Positions 24,809 to 32,225 of a stretch of DNA of 43,523 nucleotides are shown one piece after another. Below the pieces are notes generated by a model, which was not told the origin of the DNA, ran no database searches, and was given only the letters and a program-made list of their open reading frames with translations. Each line of letters starts with the position of its first letter. Positions within the stretch are counted from its first letter, which is position 1. Source of the stretch: Alistipes sp. (lineage in GTDB: Bacteria; Bacteroidota; Bacteroidia; Bacteroidales; Rikenellaceae). The stretch lies in contig JAFVOR010000065.1 of the NCBI GenBank assembly GCA_017505725.1, positions 1 to 43,523 of the forward strand, given 5' to 3'. The position numbers and the translations under genes were made by a program.

Positions 24809-26029
24809 TTATTTCTCTTTTCTAATTGCCAATCTGTCGGTTACTGCCGCGCACGCCGCATCGCCCGTGATATTCAGCACCGTGCGAATCATATCGAAAA
24901 GTCTGTCAAGTGCGTAGAGGAGTGGCAGACCCTCGATAGGGATGCCTGCTGCCGCCAATACCGCCACAACCATCAAGGTAGGTCCCGGTACACCCGCCTG
25001 ACCGATGCTACCGAGCGAGGCGGTAACTGCGATGGCTACATATTGCGCCATACCGAGCTCAATACCATATATCTGTGCAAAGAAGAGTGCCACCAGCGTG
25101 TAGTAGATGGCGTTACCGGTCATATTGATGGTTGCACCAAGCGGCACAACAAAACCCGTAACGCTCTTTGAGATTCCCATCTTGTCACACGCATCCATCG
25201 TTACGGGCAGTGTAGCCATTGATGACGATGTCGAAAAGGCCACAATCTGCGGACGGAGCATTGTCGAGAAGAACTCCTTAAGGCTGACTCTCGATAGGAA
25301 TATTATGGTCACCGGATAGATGGCAAAGCCCATAATTGCCACCGCCACAAGGTCTACCCACAAGAGGTTTACCACCTTGAGCAGGATGTCGAAGCCGAAT
25401 GTACCCATCGCATCGGCCATCAAGCCGAATACACCAATCGGAGCCACCCACATCACCTTGCCGATGCACCAGATGAGGGCCTCGAGCAGATAGTTCAGAC
25501 CATTGATGACCTTCGTGCGCTTATCCTCGTTGAGGGCTGCTACACCAAAGCCCAAGAAGAGTCCGAATACTATGATTTGCAAGATGTTGCCTTTGGCAAA
25601 TGCCTCGATAGGGTTGGCAGGAATCATACCTATGACGGTCTCCCAGAACGAGAGGTCGGTGGGTTGTCCCGAGTCGACACCCTTTGGTGTGAGTGCCGAA
25701 ATACTCTCCACGCTCAGTCCTGCTCCGGGCTGAAATATCACACCTGCCGCGATAGCAATCACAATCGAGATTACTGTGGTTAGGGCGATGTAGGCGATGC
25801 TTATACCGCCAATCTTGCCTGCCGAACTACTGCTACCGAGCGAGGCTGCACCCGAGATAATGGACACTGCCACCAATGGCACCACCAACATCTTGATAAG
25901 TTGGATGAAGAGTGTTCCAAACGGAGCAAACATTGCACCCTGCTCACCCATCAACAATCCTGCTGCGATACCGGCGATCATTGCCACCAGAATCCAAAAG
26001 CCTAAATTAGTGAGTAACTTTTTCATCAT
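24809..26029 (-). CDS. Dicarboxylate/amino acid:cation symporter (DAACS family)
   Basis: Inner-membrane transporter of 406 aa related to GltP/DctA. Hydrophobic segments run through the whole protein. The first hairpin is marked by SLGSSSSAGKIGG, while HP1 carries IVAFSTSSSMATLPVTMDACDKMGI. TM7 reads PLGATINMTGNAIYYTLVALFFAQ, so the usual NMDGT is NMTGN. HP2 reads SLGSIGQAGVPGPTLMVVAVLAAAGIP and TM8 LDRLFDMIRTVLNITGDAACAAV. It probably imports an acidic or neutral amino acid or dicarboxylate with sodium or protons. I start at the ATG before MKKLLTN; an in-frame ATG at 26044 overlaps a promoter-like box. Confidence 0.87.
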   Translation of the reverse strand: MMKKLLTNLGFWILVAMIAGIAAGLLMGEQGAMFAPFGTLFIQLIKMLVVPLVAVSIISGAASLGSSSSAGKIGGISIAYIALTTVISIVIAIAAGVIFQPGAGLSVESISALTPKGVDSGQPTDLSFWETVIGMIPANPIEAFAKGNILQIIVFGLFLGFGVAALNEDKRTKVINGLNYLLEALIWCIGKVMWVAPIGVFGLMADAMGTFGFDILLKVVNLLWVDLVAVAIMGFAIYPVTIIFLSRVSLKEFFSTMLRPQIVAFSTSSSMATLPVTMDACDKMGISKSVTGFVVPLGATINMTGNAIYYTLVALFFAQIYGIELGMAQYVAIAVTASLGSIGQAGVPGPTLMVVAVLAAAGIPIEGLPLLYALDRLFDMIRTVLNITGDAACAAVTDRLAIRKEK

Positions 26030-26033
26030 AGCG

Positions 26034-26041
26034 CAAAGGTA
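26034..26041 (-). promoter_or_regulatory. -7 box abutting the symporter start
   Basis: On the minus strand TACCTTTG lies only 4 bp upstream of the chosen ATG at 26029. If used, the transcript would be almost or fully leaderless. No good -33 TTTG is seen, so this remains a candidate. Confidence 0.45.
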
Positions 26042-26112
26042 CAAAAAAAATCAGTGAATGGTTAATATTTAGAAAAATATTACTACCTTTACATTCGGAA
26101 AAGTAGCAACAG

Positions 26113-26931
26113 ATGAAGAGCTTAGCAACAAAATATCTGCCATACATAGTATTGGCACTCCTTGTGTTGGCACTTTTTGTGGTGCAGTGGCTCTGCGGAG
26201 ATTTTCCGCTATGGCTCTTTGCCGCACCGATGAATCTTTTGGTCGGTGCCTTGTGGCTCTTTGCCATTTGGGAGGGCTATCGTCATCGCGCCACCCTACC
26301 CTTTGTGCAATATCTCCTCTCGGCAGAGGCCTCATATATCGCTTTGGCGGTGTCGGCTGTCGTTTCGTTGGTGCTGGGCTTGCAGAGTGAGCCTGCCACC
26401 ACATCGTGGCCCGTTGTGGGTGGTCTGCTCTATGTGTTGACGGTGCTTTCACTCGTCATCTTGCGTGGATGGCGCAACACAAACGGTGTGCGCTGGCGCT
26501 TCCTTGTCACCCACTGCGGATTGTGGCTTGCGGTGGTTTCGCTCCTCTTTGGTGCTCCCGACAAGCAGGTGTTGCGTATGCAGGTGGGCGAAGAGCCATC
26601 GCGCGAAGCGGTCAACGAGCGGGGCGAAAAGAGCTATCTCGCATACGAACTACGCCTCGAGAAGTTCGATATGAAGGAGTCGGCAAGTGGCACTCCCGAG
26701 CAGTTTCGTGCTACGGTTTCCATCGACGATGAGTTGGTCGATATCGAGGTCAACAGCCCCTATTCGCACCACTATGGCGAGGATATCTACCTGGTCAGCT
26801 ATGGGCACGAGGGCTGTGTGTTGCAGATTGTGCGTGAACCTTGGCGTGCACTCACCGCTTTGGGTGTCGGATTGTTGCTGCTCGGAGCCTTTATGCTATT
26901 TATGCAGGGATTTCAAACAAGGGTAAGATGA
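26113..26931 (+). CDS. ResB-like cytochrome c biogenesis protein
   Basis: Inner-membrane protein of 272 aa. Four hydrophobic helices in the first 160 residues (about 10-30, 35-55, 75-95 and 100-120) are followed by a soluble domain (about 155-245) and a last helix at 245-265, as in ResB/Ccs1. ResB works with CcsA/ResC to move haem and attach it to CxxCH motifs outside the membrane. Its stop overlaps the start of ccsA by 4 bp, and the haem protein encoded next needs this function. It is shorter than many ResB proteins and matches the compact form seen next to CcsA in Bacteroidetes. Confidence 0.75.
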   Translation: MKSLATKYLPYIVLALLVLALFVVQWLCGDFPLWLFAAPMNLLVGALWLFAIWEGYRHRATLPFVQYLLSAEASYIALAVSAVVSLVLGLQSEPATTSWPVVGGLLYVLTVLSLVILRGWRNTNGVRWRFLVTHCGLWLAVVSLLFGAPDKQVLRMQVGEEPSREAVNERGEKSYLAYELRLEKFDMKESASGTPEQFRATVSIDDELVDIEVNSPYSHHYGEDIYLVSYGHEGCVLQIVREPWRALTALGVGLLLLGAFMLFMQGFQTRVR

Positions 26932-27704
26932 TGCTGGGTTGGAACATATTTCCTTGGGTTACCGTCGCTACCGTCGCATTGGCTGTGGTGGCTTCGGTGG
27001 TTGCACTCTGCAATCGTCGTGTGGGGGCACTTGTCACCTCGTCACTCGCTGTGGTGGTGCTTTCGGCCTTTGTTGCGGTGTTGTGGCTTTCGCTCGAGCG
27101 ACCTCCTATGCGTACTATGGGAGAGACTCGACTCTGGTATTCGCTATTCCTTCTTGTGGCGGGTGTGGCGACATACGCAAGGTGGCGTTTTAAGTGGGTA
27201 CTCAGCTTCTCGACTATGATGGCTACGGTCTTTATGGTTATCAACTGCTTGCGCCCCGAACTCCACGACAAGGGGCTTATGCCGGCACTGCAGAGTGCGT
27301 GGTTTATGCCTCACGTGGCGGTCTATATGTTCTCATACGCCCTGCTTGGTGTTGCAACCCTCTTGTCGCTCTACTACCTTGTCAAACGCAACGACACGAT
27401 CCTACCCGCCATCGACAACCTTCTTGGCGGAGGCTTGGCTCTGTTCACCGTAGGTATGCTTACGGGTGCGTTGTGGGCAAAACAGGCGTGGGGCGAGTAT
27501 TGGAGCTGGGATGCCAAGGAGGCGTGGGCTGCAGCCACTTGGTTTATCTACCTCGGTGCCATCCATCTGCGATTGCTACGACCAAAGGCGACAAGGGCAT
27601 TCTGCCTACTGCTTATCGTAGGCTTCCTCTCGCTTCAGATGTGCTGGTATGGAGTGAATTACCTCCCATCAGCTGCCAAAAGTGTTCATTCATATAATCA
27701 ATAA
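26928..27704 (+). CDS. ccsA: Cytochrome c biogenesis protein CcsA/ResC
   Basis: Haem-handling membrane protein of 258 aa with about eight helices. The tryptophan-rich WWD-type motif is seen in WGEYWSWDAKEAWAAATWF, and candidate haem-ligand His residues lie in MPHVAVYM and GAIHLRLL. A longer open frame begins at 26841, but the ATG at 26928 overlaps the ResB stop (ATGA) and opens with hydrophobic GWNIFPWVTVATVALAVVASVVAL, so it is preferred. It forms system II cytochrome c maturation together with the ResB-like protein. Confidence 0.88.
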   Translation: MMLGWNIFPWVTVATVALAVVASVVALCNRRVGALVTSSLAVVVLSAFVAVLWLSLERPPMRTMGETRLWYSLFLLVAGVATYARWRFKWVLSFSTMMATVFMVINCLRPELHDKGLMPALQSAWFMPHVAVYMFSYALLGVATLLSLYYLVKRNDTILPAIDNLLGGGLALFTVGMLTGALWAKQAWGEYWSWDAKEAWAAATWFIYLGAIHLRLLRPKATRAFCLLLIVGFLSLQMCWYGVNYLPSAAKSVHSYNQ

Positions 27705-27728
27705 CAAACCATCAAAACAATTATCACT

Positions 27729-29099
27729 ATGAAGAAAAAACTACTCTATTTGGTTGTGGTGCTTGTGGTTGTTGCTTTGGCAATATTCCGTATTTCGGAC
27801 CGAGTACCATCGGCTGATTATCCGCTCAACAAGCGTGTGGCTGCCATCTTCGTCAAGGGCGGTTGCCTCGATTGCCACTCGGCAAATCCTGAGTTGCCGG
27901 CCTACTTCAAGCTCCCGATAGTGGGCAAGATTATGCAGAAGGATGTCGACGAGGGTTATCGTGCCTTCGATATGGAGCCTATGTGGAAGGCTCTCGAGAC
28001 TGGCGGCTGCTGCATCAGCCCTGTGGATGTTGCCAAGGTCGAGAAGGTTGCTCTCGACAAGCGTATGCCTATGGCGAAGTACTACCTCGTACATTGGGGT
28101 AGCCGTATGACCAACGCCAAGCGCGACATCATCCTCGAGTGGGCTGCTGCCTATCGCACCGCTCACTACGACGATGGAGTGTGTGGTTGTGAGCCTGTGC
28201 GCCCTATCGACCTTACCTTGCCTTACGACGAGGAGAAGGCTGCCTTGGGCTTCAAACTCTATCACGACACACGACTCTCGGTCGACAACACCATCTCGTG
28301 TGCATCGTGCCACGGTCTCAACACCGCCGGTGTCGACAACAAACAGTACTCCGAGGGTGTCGAGGGTAAGCTCGGTGGCGTGAATGCTCCTACCGTCTAC
28401 AACGCTGTCTACAACTTCGTACAGTTCTGGGATGGCCGTGCTACAACTCTTGCTGACCAGGCCGCAGGCCCTCCGGTAAACCCTGTCGAGATGGCTTCGC
28501 CAAACTTCGATGCTATTGTGGCTAAACTCAACAAGGATAAGGCCTTCGTGCGTGAGTTCAAGGCGGTATATCCGGAGGGTATCTCGCAAGCAACCATCAC
28601 CGACGCTATCGAGCATTTCGAGCGCACACTCATCACTCCTAACTCTCGCTTCGACAAATACCTTCGTGGCGACAAGGAGGCCATCACAGCCGAGGAGTTG
28701 GAGGGTTACGAGCTCTTCAAGAAGTACAACTGTGCAACCTGTCACGTAGGCAAGAACCTCGGTGGTGAGTCGTACGAGCTTATGGGCTTGCGTAAGCACT
28801 ACTTTGCAGATCGCGGCCTGGAGCTTACCGAGGAGGACAATGGCCGCTTCAAGCAGACAGGCGTGGAGCGCGACCGTCACCGCTTCAAGGTGCCAGGCTT
28901 GCGTAATGTCGCCCTCACTTGGCCTTACTACCACGATGGCACTCGCACCTCGCTCAAGGAGGCAGTTTGCGATATGGGAACATATCAGTCGGGCGTTACC
29001 CTCACAGACGAGGAGGAGGATAAGATTGTGGCATTCCTCAACACTCTCACCGGCGAGTACAAGGGAAAACTTCTCACCAACGACAATGTGCAGAAGTAG
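27729..29099 (+). CDS. Tri-haem cytochrome c peroxidase (MauG/CcpA family)
   Basis: Periplasmic or membrane-anchored haem protein of 456 aa with an uncleaved-looking N-terminal helix (about 4-20). Three haem sites are visible: CLDCH (46-50), CASCH (191-195) and CATCH (335-339). The last two, with GGVNAPTVYNAVYNFVQFWDGRATTLADQA and RFKVPGLRNVALTWPYYHDGTRTSL, match di-haem cytochrome c peroxidases that reduce hydrogen peroxide. The first belongs to an extra N-terminal haem-binding domain, which may pass electrons in. A Cys-Cys pair (94-95) and CGC (152-154) could form disulfides. It starts 24 bp after ccsA, so the maturation genes and a client lie together. Confidence 0.9.
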   Translation: MKKKLLYLVVVLVVVALAIFRISDRVPSADYPLNKRVAAIFVKGGCLDCHSANPELPAYFKLPIVGKIMQKDVDEGYRAFDMEPMWKALETGGCCISPVDVAKVEKVALDKRMPMAKYYLVHWGSRMTNAKRDIILEWAAAYRTAHYDDGVCGCEPVRPIDLTLPYDEEKAALGFKLYHDTRLSVDNTISCASCHGLNTAGVDNKQYSEGVEGKLGGVNAPTVYNAVYNFVQFWDGRATTLADQAAGPPVNPVEMASPNFDAIVAKLNKDKAFVREFKAVYPEGISQATITDAIEHFERTLITPNSRFDKYLRGDKEAITAEELEGYELFKKYNCATCHVGKNLGGESYELMGLRKHYFADRGLELTEEDNGRFKQTGVERDRHRFKVPGLRNVALTWPYYHDGTRTSLKEAVCDMGTYQSGVTLTDEEEDKIVAFLNTLTGEYKGKLLTNDNVQK

Positions 29100-29124
29100 T
29101 CCTCTGCAAATGAGATAAAACAAA

Positions 29125-29155
29125 AGAGTTGGGTGTCATTTCGATACCCAACTCT
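29125..29155. terminator. Bidirectional hairpin terminator
   Basis: AGAGTTGGGTGTC (29125-29137) pairs with GATACCCAACTCT (29143-29155) over 13 positions with one G-U pair and a 5-nt loop. It lies between the convergent peroxidase and desulfoferrodoxin genes, followed by CATTTTG on the plus strand and preceded by an A-rich run (CAAAA) that gives a T-tract for the minus strand. Confidence 0.8.
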
Positions 29156-29177
29156 CATTTTGTCCATCTCGTCACTG

Positions 29178-29552
29178 CTACAACTCGGTCTTCCACAAGC
29201 CGTGCAAGTTGCAGTACTCGTAGACTGCGATTGGCTTCGAGTCGCAAACGCATACAACAGCCTCAGGCTTATCCTTGAGGTCGATGCGGATGCCGCCATC
29301 CTCGGTCTCGACATAGATAAATGCGATGTGGTGCTCAGGCAACATTGGGTGTGCCACGCTACCCACCTCAACCTTGATATGGTGCTCGTCGACCTTAGTC
29401 ACTACGGGAACGTGCTTCTCGTTGCTTGCATCCACCGTATTTGGTACCAGCTCCTTCATAGGTGCGCCACAACATACTACAGGGACATTCGAGTCCACCA
29501 CCTTCTGAATAACATTGCCACAATGAGGGCAAACATAAAATTTAACAGCCAT
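29178..29552 (-). CDS. dfx: Desulfoferrodoxin (superoxide reductase)
   Basis: Cytoplasmic superoxide reductase of 124 aa, typical of anaerobes. The N-terminal desulforedoxin domain has the four-Cys iron site C8, C11, C27 and C28. The catalytic iron site is given by Glu45-Lys46-His47, His68, His74, Cys114 and His117 (CNLHG), so both centres of the two-iron class are intact. I start at MAVKFYVCPHCG; an upstream in-frame ATG at 29594 adds 14 residues without family character. It follows the DUF4405 gene by 54 bp without an obvious promoter, so the two are probably co-transcribed. Confidence 0.95.
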   Translation of the reverse strand: MAVKFYVCPHCGNVIQKVVDSNVPVVCCGAPMKELVPNTVDASNEKHVPVVTKVDEHHIKVEVGSVAHPMLPEHHIAFIYVETEDGGIRIDLKDKPEAVVCVCDSKPIAVYEYCNLHGLWKTEL

Positions 29553-29606
29553 AGTTTTATAAGTTTTAAAGTTTATTAGTTCATCTTCTATCAAAACAGG
29601 ACTCTT

Positions 29607-29972
29607 CTATAAAGCGAATACCCAAGGTACCACCGACACCACAAGTAGCAAGAACAATACCAAAGTTATCGCCACGCGCGCACCTTTGCTTGCGATGTGC
29701 TTACTCATATAGCCCGTAATCGTGTTCCAATGCAGAATGAGGTGCACCGCCAGGAGCAACATCATCACAATGCCAGCCCAGAGGTGTATCTTGAACCACA
29801 CTCCTCGACCGCACGACATCACCCACGCAGCAGCCTCGCGTACCCACTCCTCCTGAGCGTGTCTGACCAAAGGTCGCACCACACGAAGCACAATGCCCGC
29901 GATGCTCATCAGTGCCATCGAGACAAAGAGCAAGAGGTCGATCAAAAGGTTGGTCTTGAGTGATACTTTCAT
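29607..29972 (-). CDS. DUF4405-like membrane protein
   Basis: Small inner-membrane protein of 121 aa with three hydrophobic helices (about 8-30, 60-82 and 97-120). The second carries WFKIHLWAGIVMMLLLAVHLILHWNTI, in which three His at helix-compatible spacing look like a b-type haem site, as in DUF4405 and small cytochrome b-like proteins. It may supply electrons to a redox partner; its position before desulfoferrodoxin suggests a link with oxygen defence, which is inference. A complete promoter lies just upstream. Confidence 0.75.
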   Translation of the reverse strand: MKVSLKTNLLIDLLLFVSMALMSIAGIVLRVVRPLVRHAQEEWVREAAAWVMSCGRGVWFKIHLWAGIVMMLLLAVHLILHWNTITGYMSKHIASKGARVAITLVLFLLLVVSVVPWVFAL

Positions 29973-29994
29973 AGTTTCGTTCTGTTTGTTACTG

Positions 29995-30026
29995 CAAATT
30001 TAGGGGATATTTTCCAAAAGTGCAAA
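29995..30026 (-). promoter_or_regulatory. Promoter of the DUF4405/desulfoferrodoxin unit
   Basis: On the minus strand, TTTG (30023-30026) is followed after 20 bp by TAAATTTG (29995-30002), a perfect Bacteroidetes promoter pattern. It lies 22 bp upstream of the DUF4405 start. Confidence 0.75.
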
Positions 30027-30102
30027 TCATATTTTCCTATCCCACCATCAGCAAAAGCTATAATTGTACGCAAAAGCCGAATCCTATGTTGTAAAAAAAT
30101 AT

Positions 30103-30110
30103 TAACTTTG
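30103..30110 (+). promoter_or_regulatory. -7 box abutting the acetyltransferase start
   Basis: TAACTTTG lies 4 bp before the only plausible ATG (30115). Transcription would begin at or inside the start codon region, giving a leaderless mRNA. No clear -33 TTTG is present. Confidence 0.5.
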
Positions 30111-30114
30111 TGGT

Positions 30115-30681
30115 ATGAACAATTCCAAAATCACACTTCGAGCGGCGACAAGAGAGGATGCCTCAATTGTCGCACAGGCGGTAGCCATAGCCATCGGTGT
30201 CGAGGAGACTCTGCACGACTATTGTGGCGAGTACTACCTCGATGTCCTGACCGATGTAGCCCAGGCAGACGACACACAGTATAGTTGGCGTTTCGCCATT
30301 GTTGCCGAGACGGAGGGTAGGGCAGTGGGTGCTGTTGTTGGTTACGATGGCGCACGCCTGCACCAACTGCGCGAAGGCACCTTCCGAGTGATAAGCGCGA
30401 GGACGGGACGCACGCCACATATCGACGACGAAACCGAGGCTGGCGAGTACTACCTCGATTCGGTGGCGGTACTGCCCGAGTACCGAGGCCTGGGTGTGGG
30501 CTCGGCCCTTGTCGAAGCCTTCTGCGAGAGGGCCTTTGCCGAGGGTGCCGAACGTGTAGGGTTGATTGTCGAGGAGGAGAACCTGACGGCCGAAAATCTC
30601 TACCTCCGCCAGGGCTTCGAGTGTGTGGGCGAACGACTCTTCTTTGGCCACAAAATGCACCATTTGCAGCGATGTAGATAG
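30115..30681 (+). CDS. GNAT-family N-acetyltransferase
   Basis: Cytoplasmic acetyl-CoA-dependent transferase of 188 aa. The GNAT fold is seen from the N-terminal ITLRAATREDASIVAQAV to the acetyl-CoA loop in LDSVAVLPEYRGLGVGSALVEAFCERAF (RGLGVG, about residues 125-130) and the closing GLIVEEENLTAENLYLRQGFECVGERLFFGHKMH. The substrate is unknown. It lies 48 bp upstream of the ADP-ribosyltransferase-like gene in the same direction and may share its transcript. Confidence 0.88.
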   Translation: MNNSKITLRAATREDASIVAQAVAIAIGVEETLHDYCGEYYLDVLTDVAQADDTQYSWRFAIVAETEGRAVGAVVGYDGARLHQLREGTFRVISARTGRTPHIDDETEAGEYYLDSVAVLPEYRGLGVGSALVEAFCERAFAEGAERVGLIVEEENLTAENLYLRQGFECVGERLFFGHKMHHLQRCR

Positions 30682-30729
30682 AAAACCATCTAGTTACACC
30701 TCTTTTCAACGCAACAAAACAGAGTAAAT

Positions 30730-31326
30730 ATGGAGATATTCTATCACGGAACACACCGACTATTCGACCACTTTTCGCTCGACCATCAGGGCGAAGGCGA
30801 GGGCAAGGCCAAGTATGGTAGCGGCATCTACATCACCTCGAGCTTCGCTACTGCAGCTCGCTATGCTGCCAAAGCCGGCAAGCGTCAGGGGGTCGACACC
30901 TACTATGTCTACACCATTGAGGTGCCCGACATCACACCCACCAACCACCTCTTCTCGTGCCGCCCCGTTGCCGAGGATGTAGCCTCGCATATAGAGTCGG
31001 TGCTCGGCGAGAGAGTCCCCGACGAAGCGAAGCTCAAGGGGAAGTTCTTTCGCAAGTATGTGGCAAATCTGATTACGGGGCAACGCACCACAGTCAAGAA
31101 GATGACGAGCCGAGCCGAGAGCGAGGCAGAGAGGGCGGCAGCAAGGTTTTTCGACGAGAATGGCCTTGTCTACTTCGCCTGGCCACAAGCGCAGACCAAG
31201 CCCGATGGCATCACCAATCGCACGGTGTTCAATGTGGACAATATCCGCATTCTCAAGGTAGAGCAGGTGCAGGTCGATGACGAAAACGACCTCATTGAGG
31301 GTTCACAAGTAGATGTAAAACGCTAA
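30730..31326 (+). CDS. ADP-ribosyltransferase-like protein (candidate toxin)
   Basis: Predicted soluble protein of 198 aa with no signal peptide. The N-terminus reads EIFYHGTHRLFDHFSL, then KAKYGSGIYITSSFATAARYAAKAG, then YVYTIEVPD. This order (Tyr-His-Gly-Thr, then Gly-x-Gly-Ile-Tyr followed by a Ser/Thr-rich loop and an Ala-rich helix) is that of ADP-ribosyltransferase folds of the polyvalent-protein/DUF3990 sort, where His and Tyr bind NAD. The usual catalytic Glu or Gln is not obvious to me; Glu150 region or TVFNVDN near 178 are possible sites. The next gene, 6 bp downstream, encodes a NADAR protein, a family that removes ADP-ribose, so a toxin/antitoxin pair is the natural reading. It is not DarT-like in sequence. 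Confidence 0.65.
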   Translation: MEIFYHGTHRLFDHFSLDHQGEGEGKAKYGSGIYITSSFATAARYAAKAGKRQGVDTYYVYTIEVPDITPTNHLFSCRPVAEDVASHIESVLGERVPDEAKLKGKFFRKYVANLITGQRTTVKKMTSRAESEAERAAARFFDENGLVYFAWPQAQTKPDGITNRTVFNVDNIRILKVEQVQVDDENDLIEGSQVDVKR

Positions 31327-31332
31327 TGTACA

Positions 31333-31941
31333 ATGAGTTTTTATAGTATAGATCAATTCATCCGCGAAAACTACCCCCAATATTGGGGCTACGAGAGCTA
31401 TCCGCAAGATCGATGCATCTGCATCCGCAAGGTGAGCGACGAGTGGGGCATATTCAGCAACTTTGCCCTCACACCGCTTGTGGTCGATGGCGTAGAGTTC
31501 AAGAGTAGCGAGGAGCTGTTTCAGCTGATGAAGTTCAAGGACGGAGAGATTCTCGACCGCATTCGCCACAACATCACTCGCGAGGGAAAGGTTTGCTACC
31601 AGATCAAGAAGACGGTGAAGAGCTACGAAAAGGAGCATCGCCGCACCGATTGGGGCACGATGGTTATCGATGCTATGAAGTTCTGCTTGCAGACCAAGTA
31701 TGAGCAGAGCGAGGAGTTCCGACGCAAGCTGGAAGCGTCGCGTGGTCACTATATAGTCGAGGATCAAACCTCGCTACCCAAACGCAACCCCGACGCGTGG
31801 GGTGTAAAACCGTGTGGCACAGAGTTTTCGGGCCCAAATCTACTCGGTCGTCTGCTGATGGAGCTACGCGATAATGGCTCACTCACCTACACCCTACCAC
31901 CCGACGCGCTCGACCTCCTCGATACCCTAAAGCAGAGGTAA
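31333..31941 (+). CDS. NADAR-family protein (candidate antitoxin)
   Basis: Soluble protein of 202 aa. The NADAR/YbiA core is seen in EWGIFSNFALTPLVVDGVEFKSSEELFQLMKFKDGEILDRI (about residues 35-75) and YEKEHRRTDWGTMVIDAMKFCLQTKYEQSEEFRRKL (about 95-130). NADAR proteins act as N-glycosidases, on riboflavin intermediates in YbiA and on ADP-ribosylated guanosine in DNA in DarT1-NADAR pairs. The usual core is followed by about 70 residues with a proline-rich end. It starts 6 bp after the ADP-ribosyltransferase-like gene and converges with the WXG/FtsK cluster, whose last stop is only 32 bp away. Confidence 0.8.
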   Translation: MSFYSIDQFIRENYPQYWGYESYPQDRCICIRKVSDEWGIFSNFALTPLVVDGVEFKSSEELFQLMKFKDGEILDRIRHNITREGKVCYQIKKTVKSYEKEHRRTDWGTMVIDAMKFCLQTKYEQSEEFRRKLEASRGHYIVEDQTSLPKRNPDAWGVKPCGTEFSGPNLLGRLLMELRDNGSLTYTLPPDALDLLDTLKQR

Positions 31942-31973
31942 ATAACGCTTTGAAATGTAATATCGTTGAGGAT

Positions 31974-32216
31974 TTATCTCCTTTTGCACTGCTCGAGGCA
32001 ATCATATATCTCCTGCTCATACTTTTTCATATCGAGCAGGTATGGAGTGATATACTCAACGCAATGCTTCCATTCGCGCGATATCGCATCTATACAACCA
32101 TCTGAAAAGTGTTTGGCCATACCATCTTGCCACGACTCAAATAGCTTTTCGCTCATCCTGGACAATTTGTCGAAATCCTCTTTGATCATCTGCAACTTTT
32201 CATCTTCCATATCCAA
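31974..32216 (-). CDS. WXG-like small helical protein
   Basis: All-helical protein of 80 aa, with no signal peptide. Two helices flank a turn with W29-x-D31-x5-F37 (SWQDGMAKHF), the same spacing as in the 93-aa WXG100-like protein of this cluster. A Y-x-x-x-E (YDCLE, 71-75) near the C-terminus resembles the YxxxD/E export signal of type VII substrates. Three Cys (40, 52 and 73) and a basic end are also present. It is the last gene of the five-gene unit, 9 bp after the 178-aa gene. The family assignment is inference from pattern and context. Confidence 0.65.
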   Translation of the reverse strand: MDMEDEKLQMIKEDFDKLSRMSEKLFESWQDGMAKHFSDGCIDAISREWKHCVEYITPYLLDMKKYEQEIYDCLEQCKRR

Positions 32217-32225
32217 GACTATATT

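Noticed and set aside
13470-26029. Polysaccharide utilisation locus
   Set aside because: Two GH3 enzymes are present, but no SusC/SusD pair or hybrid regulator is found nearby.
26841-26927. 29-residue N-terminal extension of CcsA
   Set aside because: It is the resB coding sequence in another frame; the ATG overlapping the resB stop fits coupled genes.
30730-31326. DarT toxin
   Set aside because: The NADAR partner suggested DarT, but the YHGT/YGSGIYITS pattern differs from the DarT signature, so only a general ADP-ribosyltransferase-like call is made.
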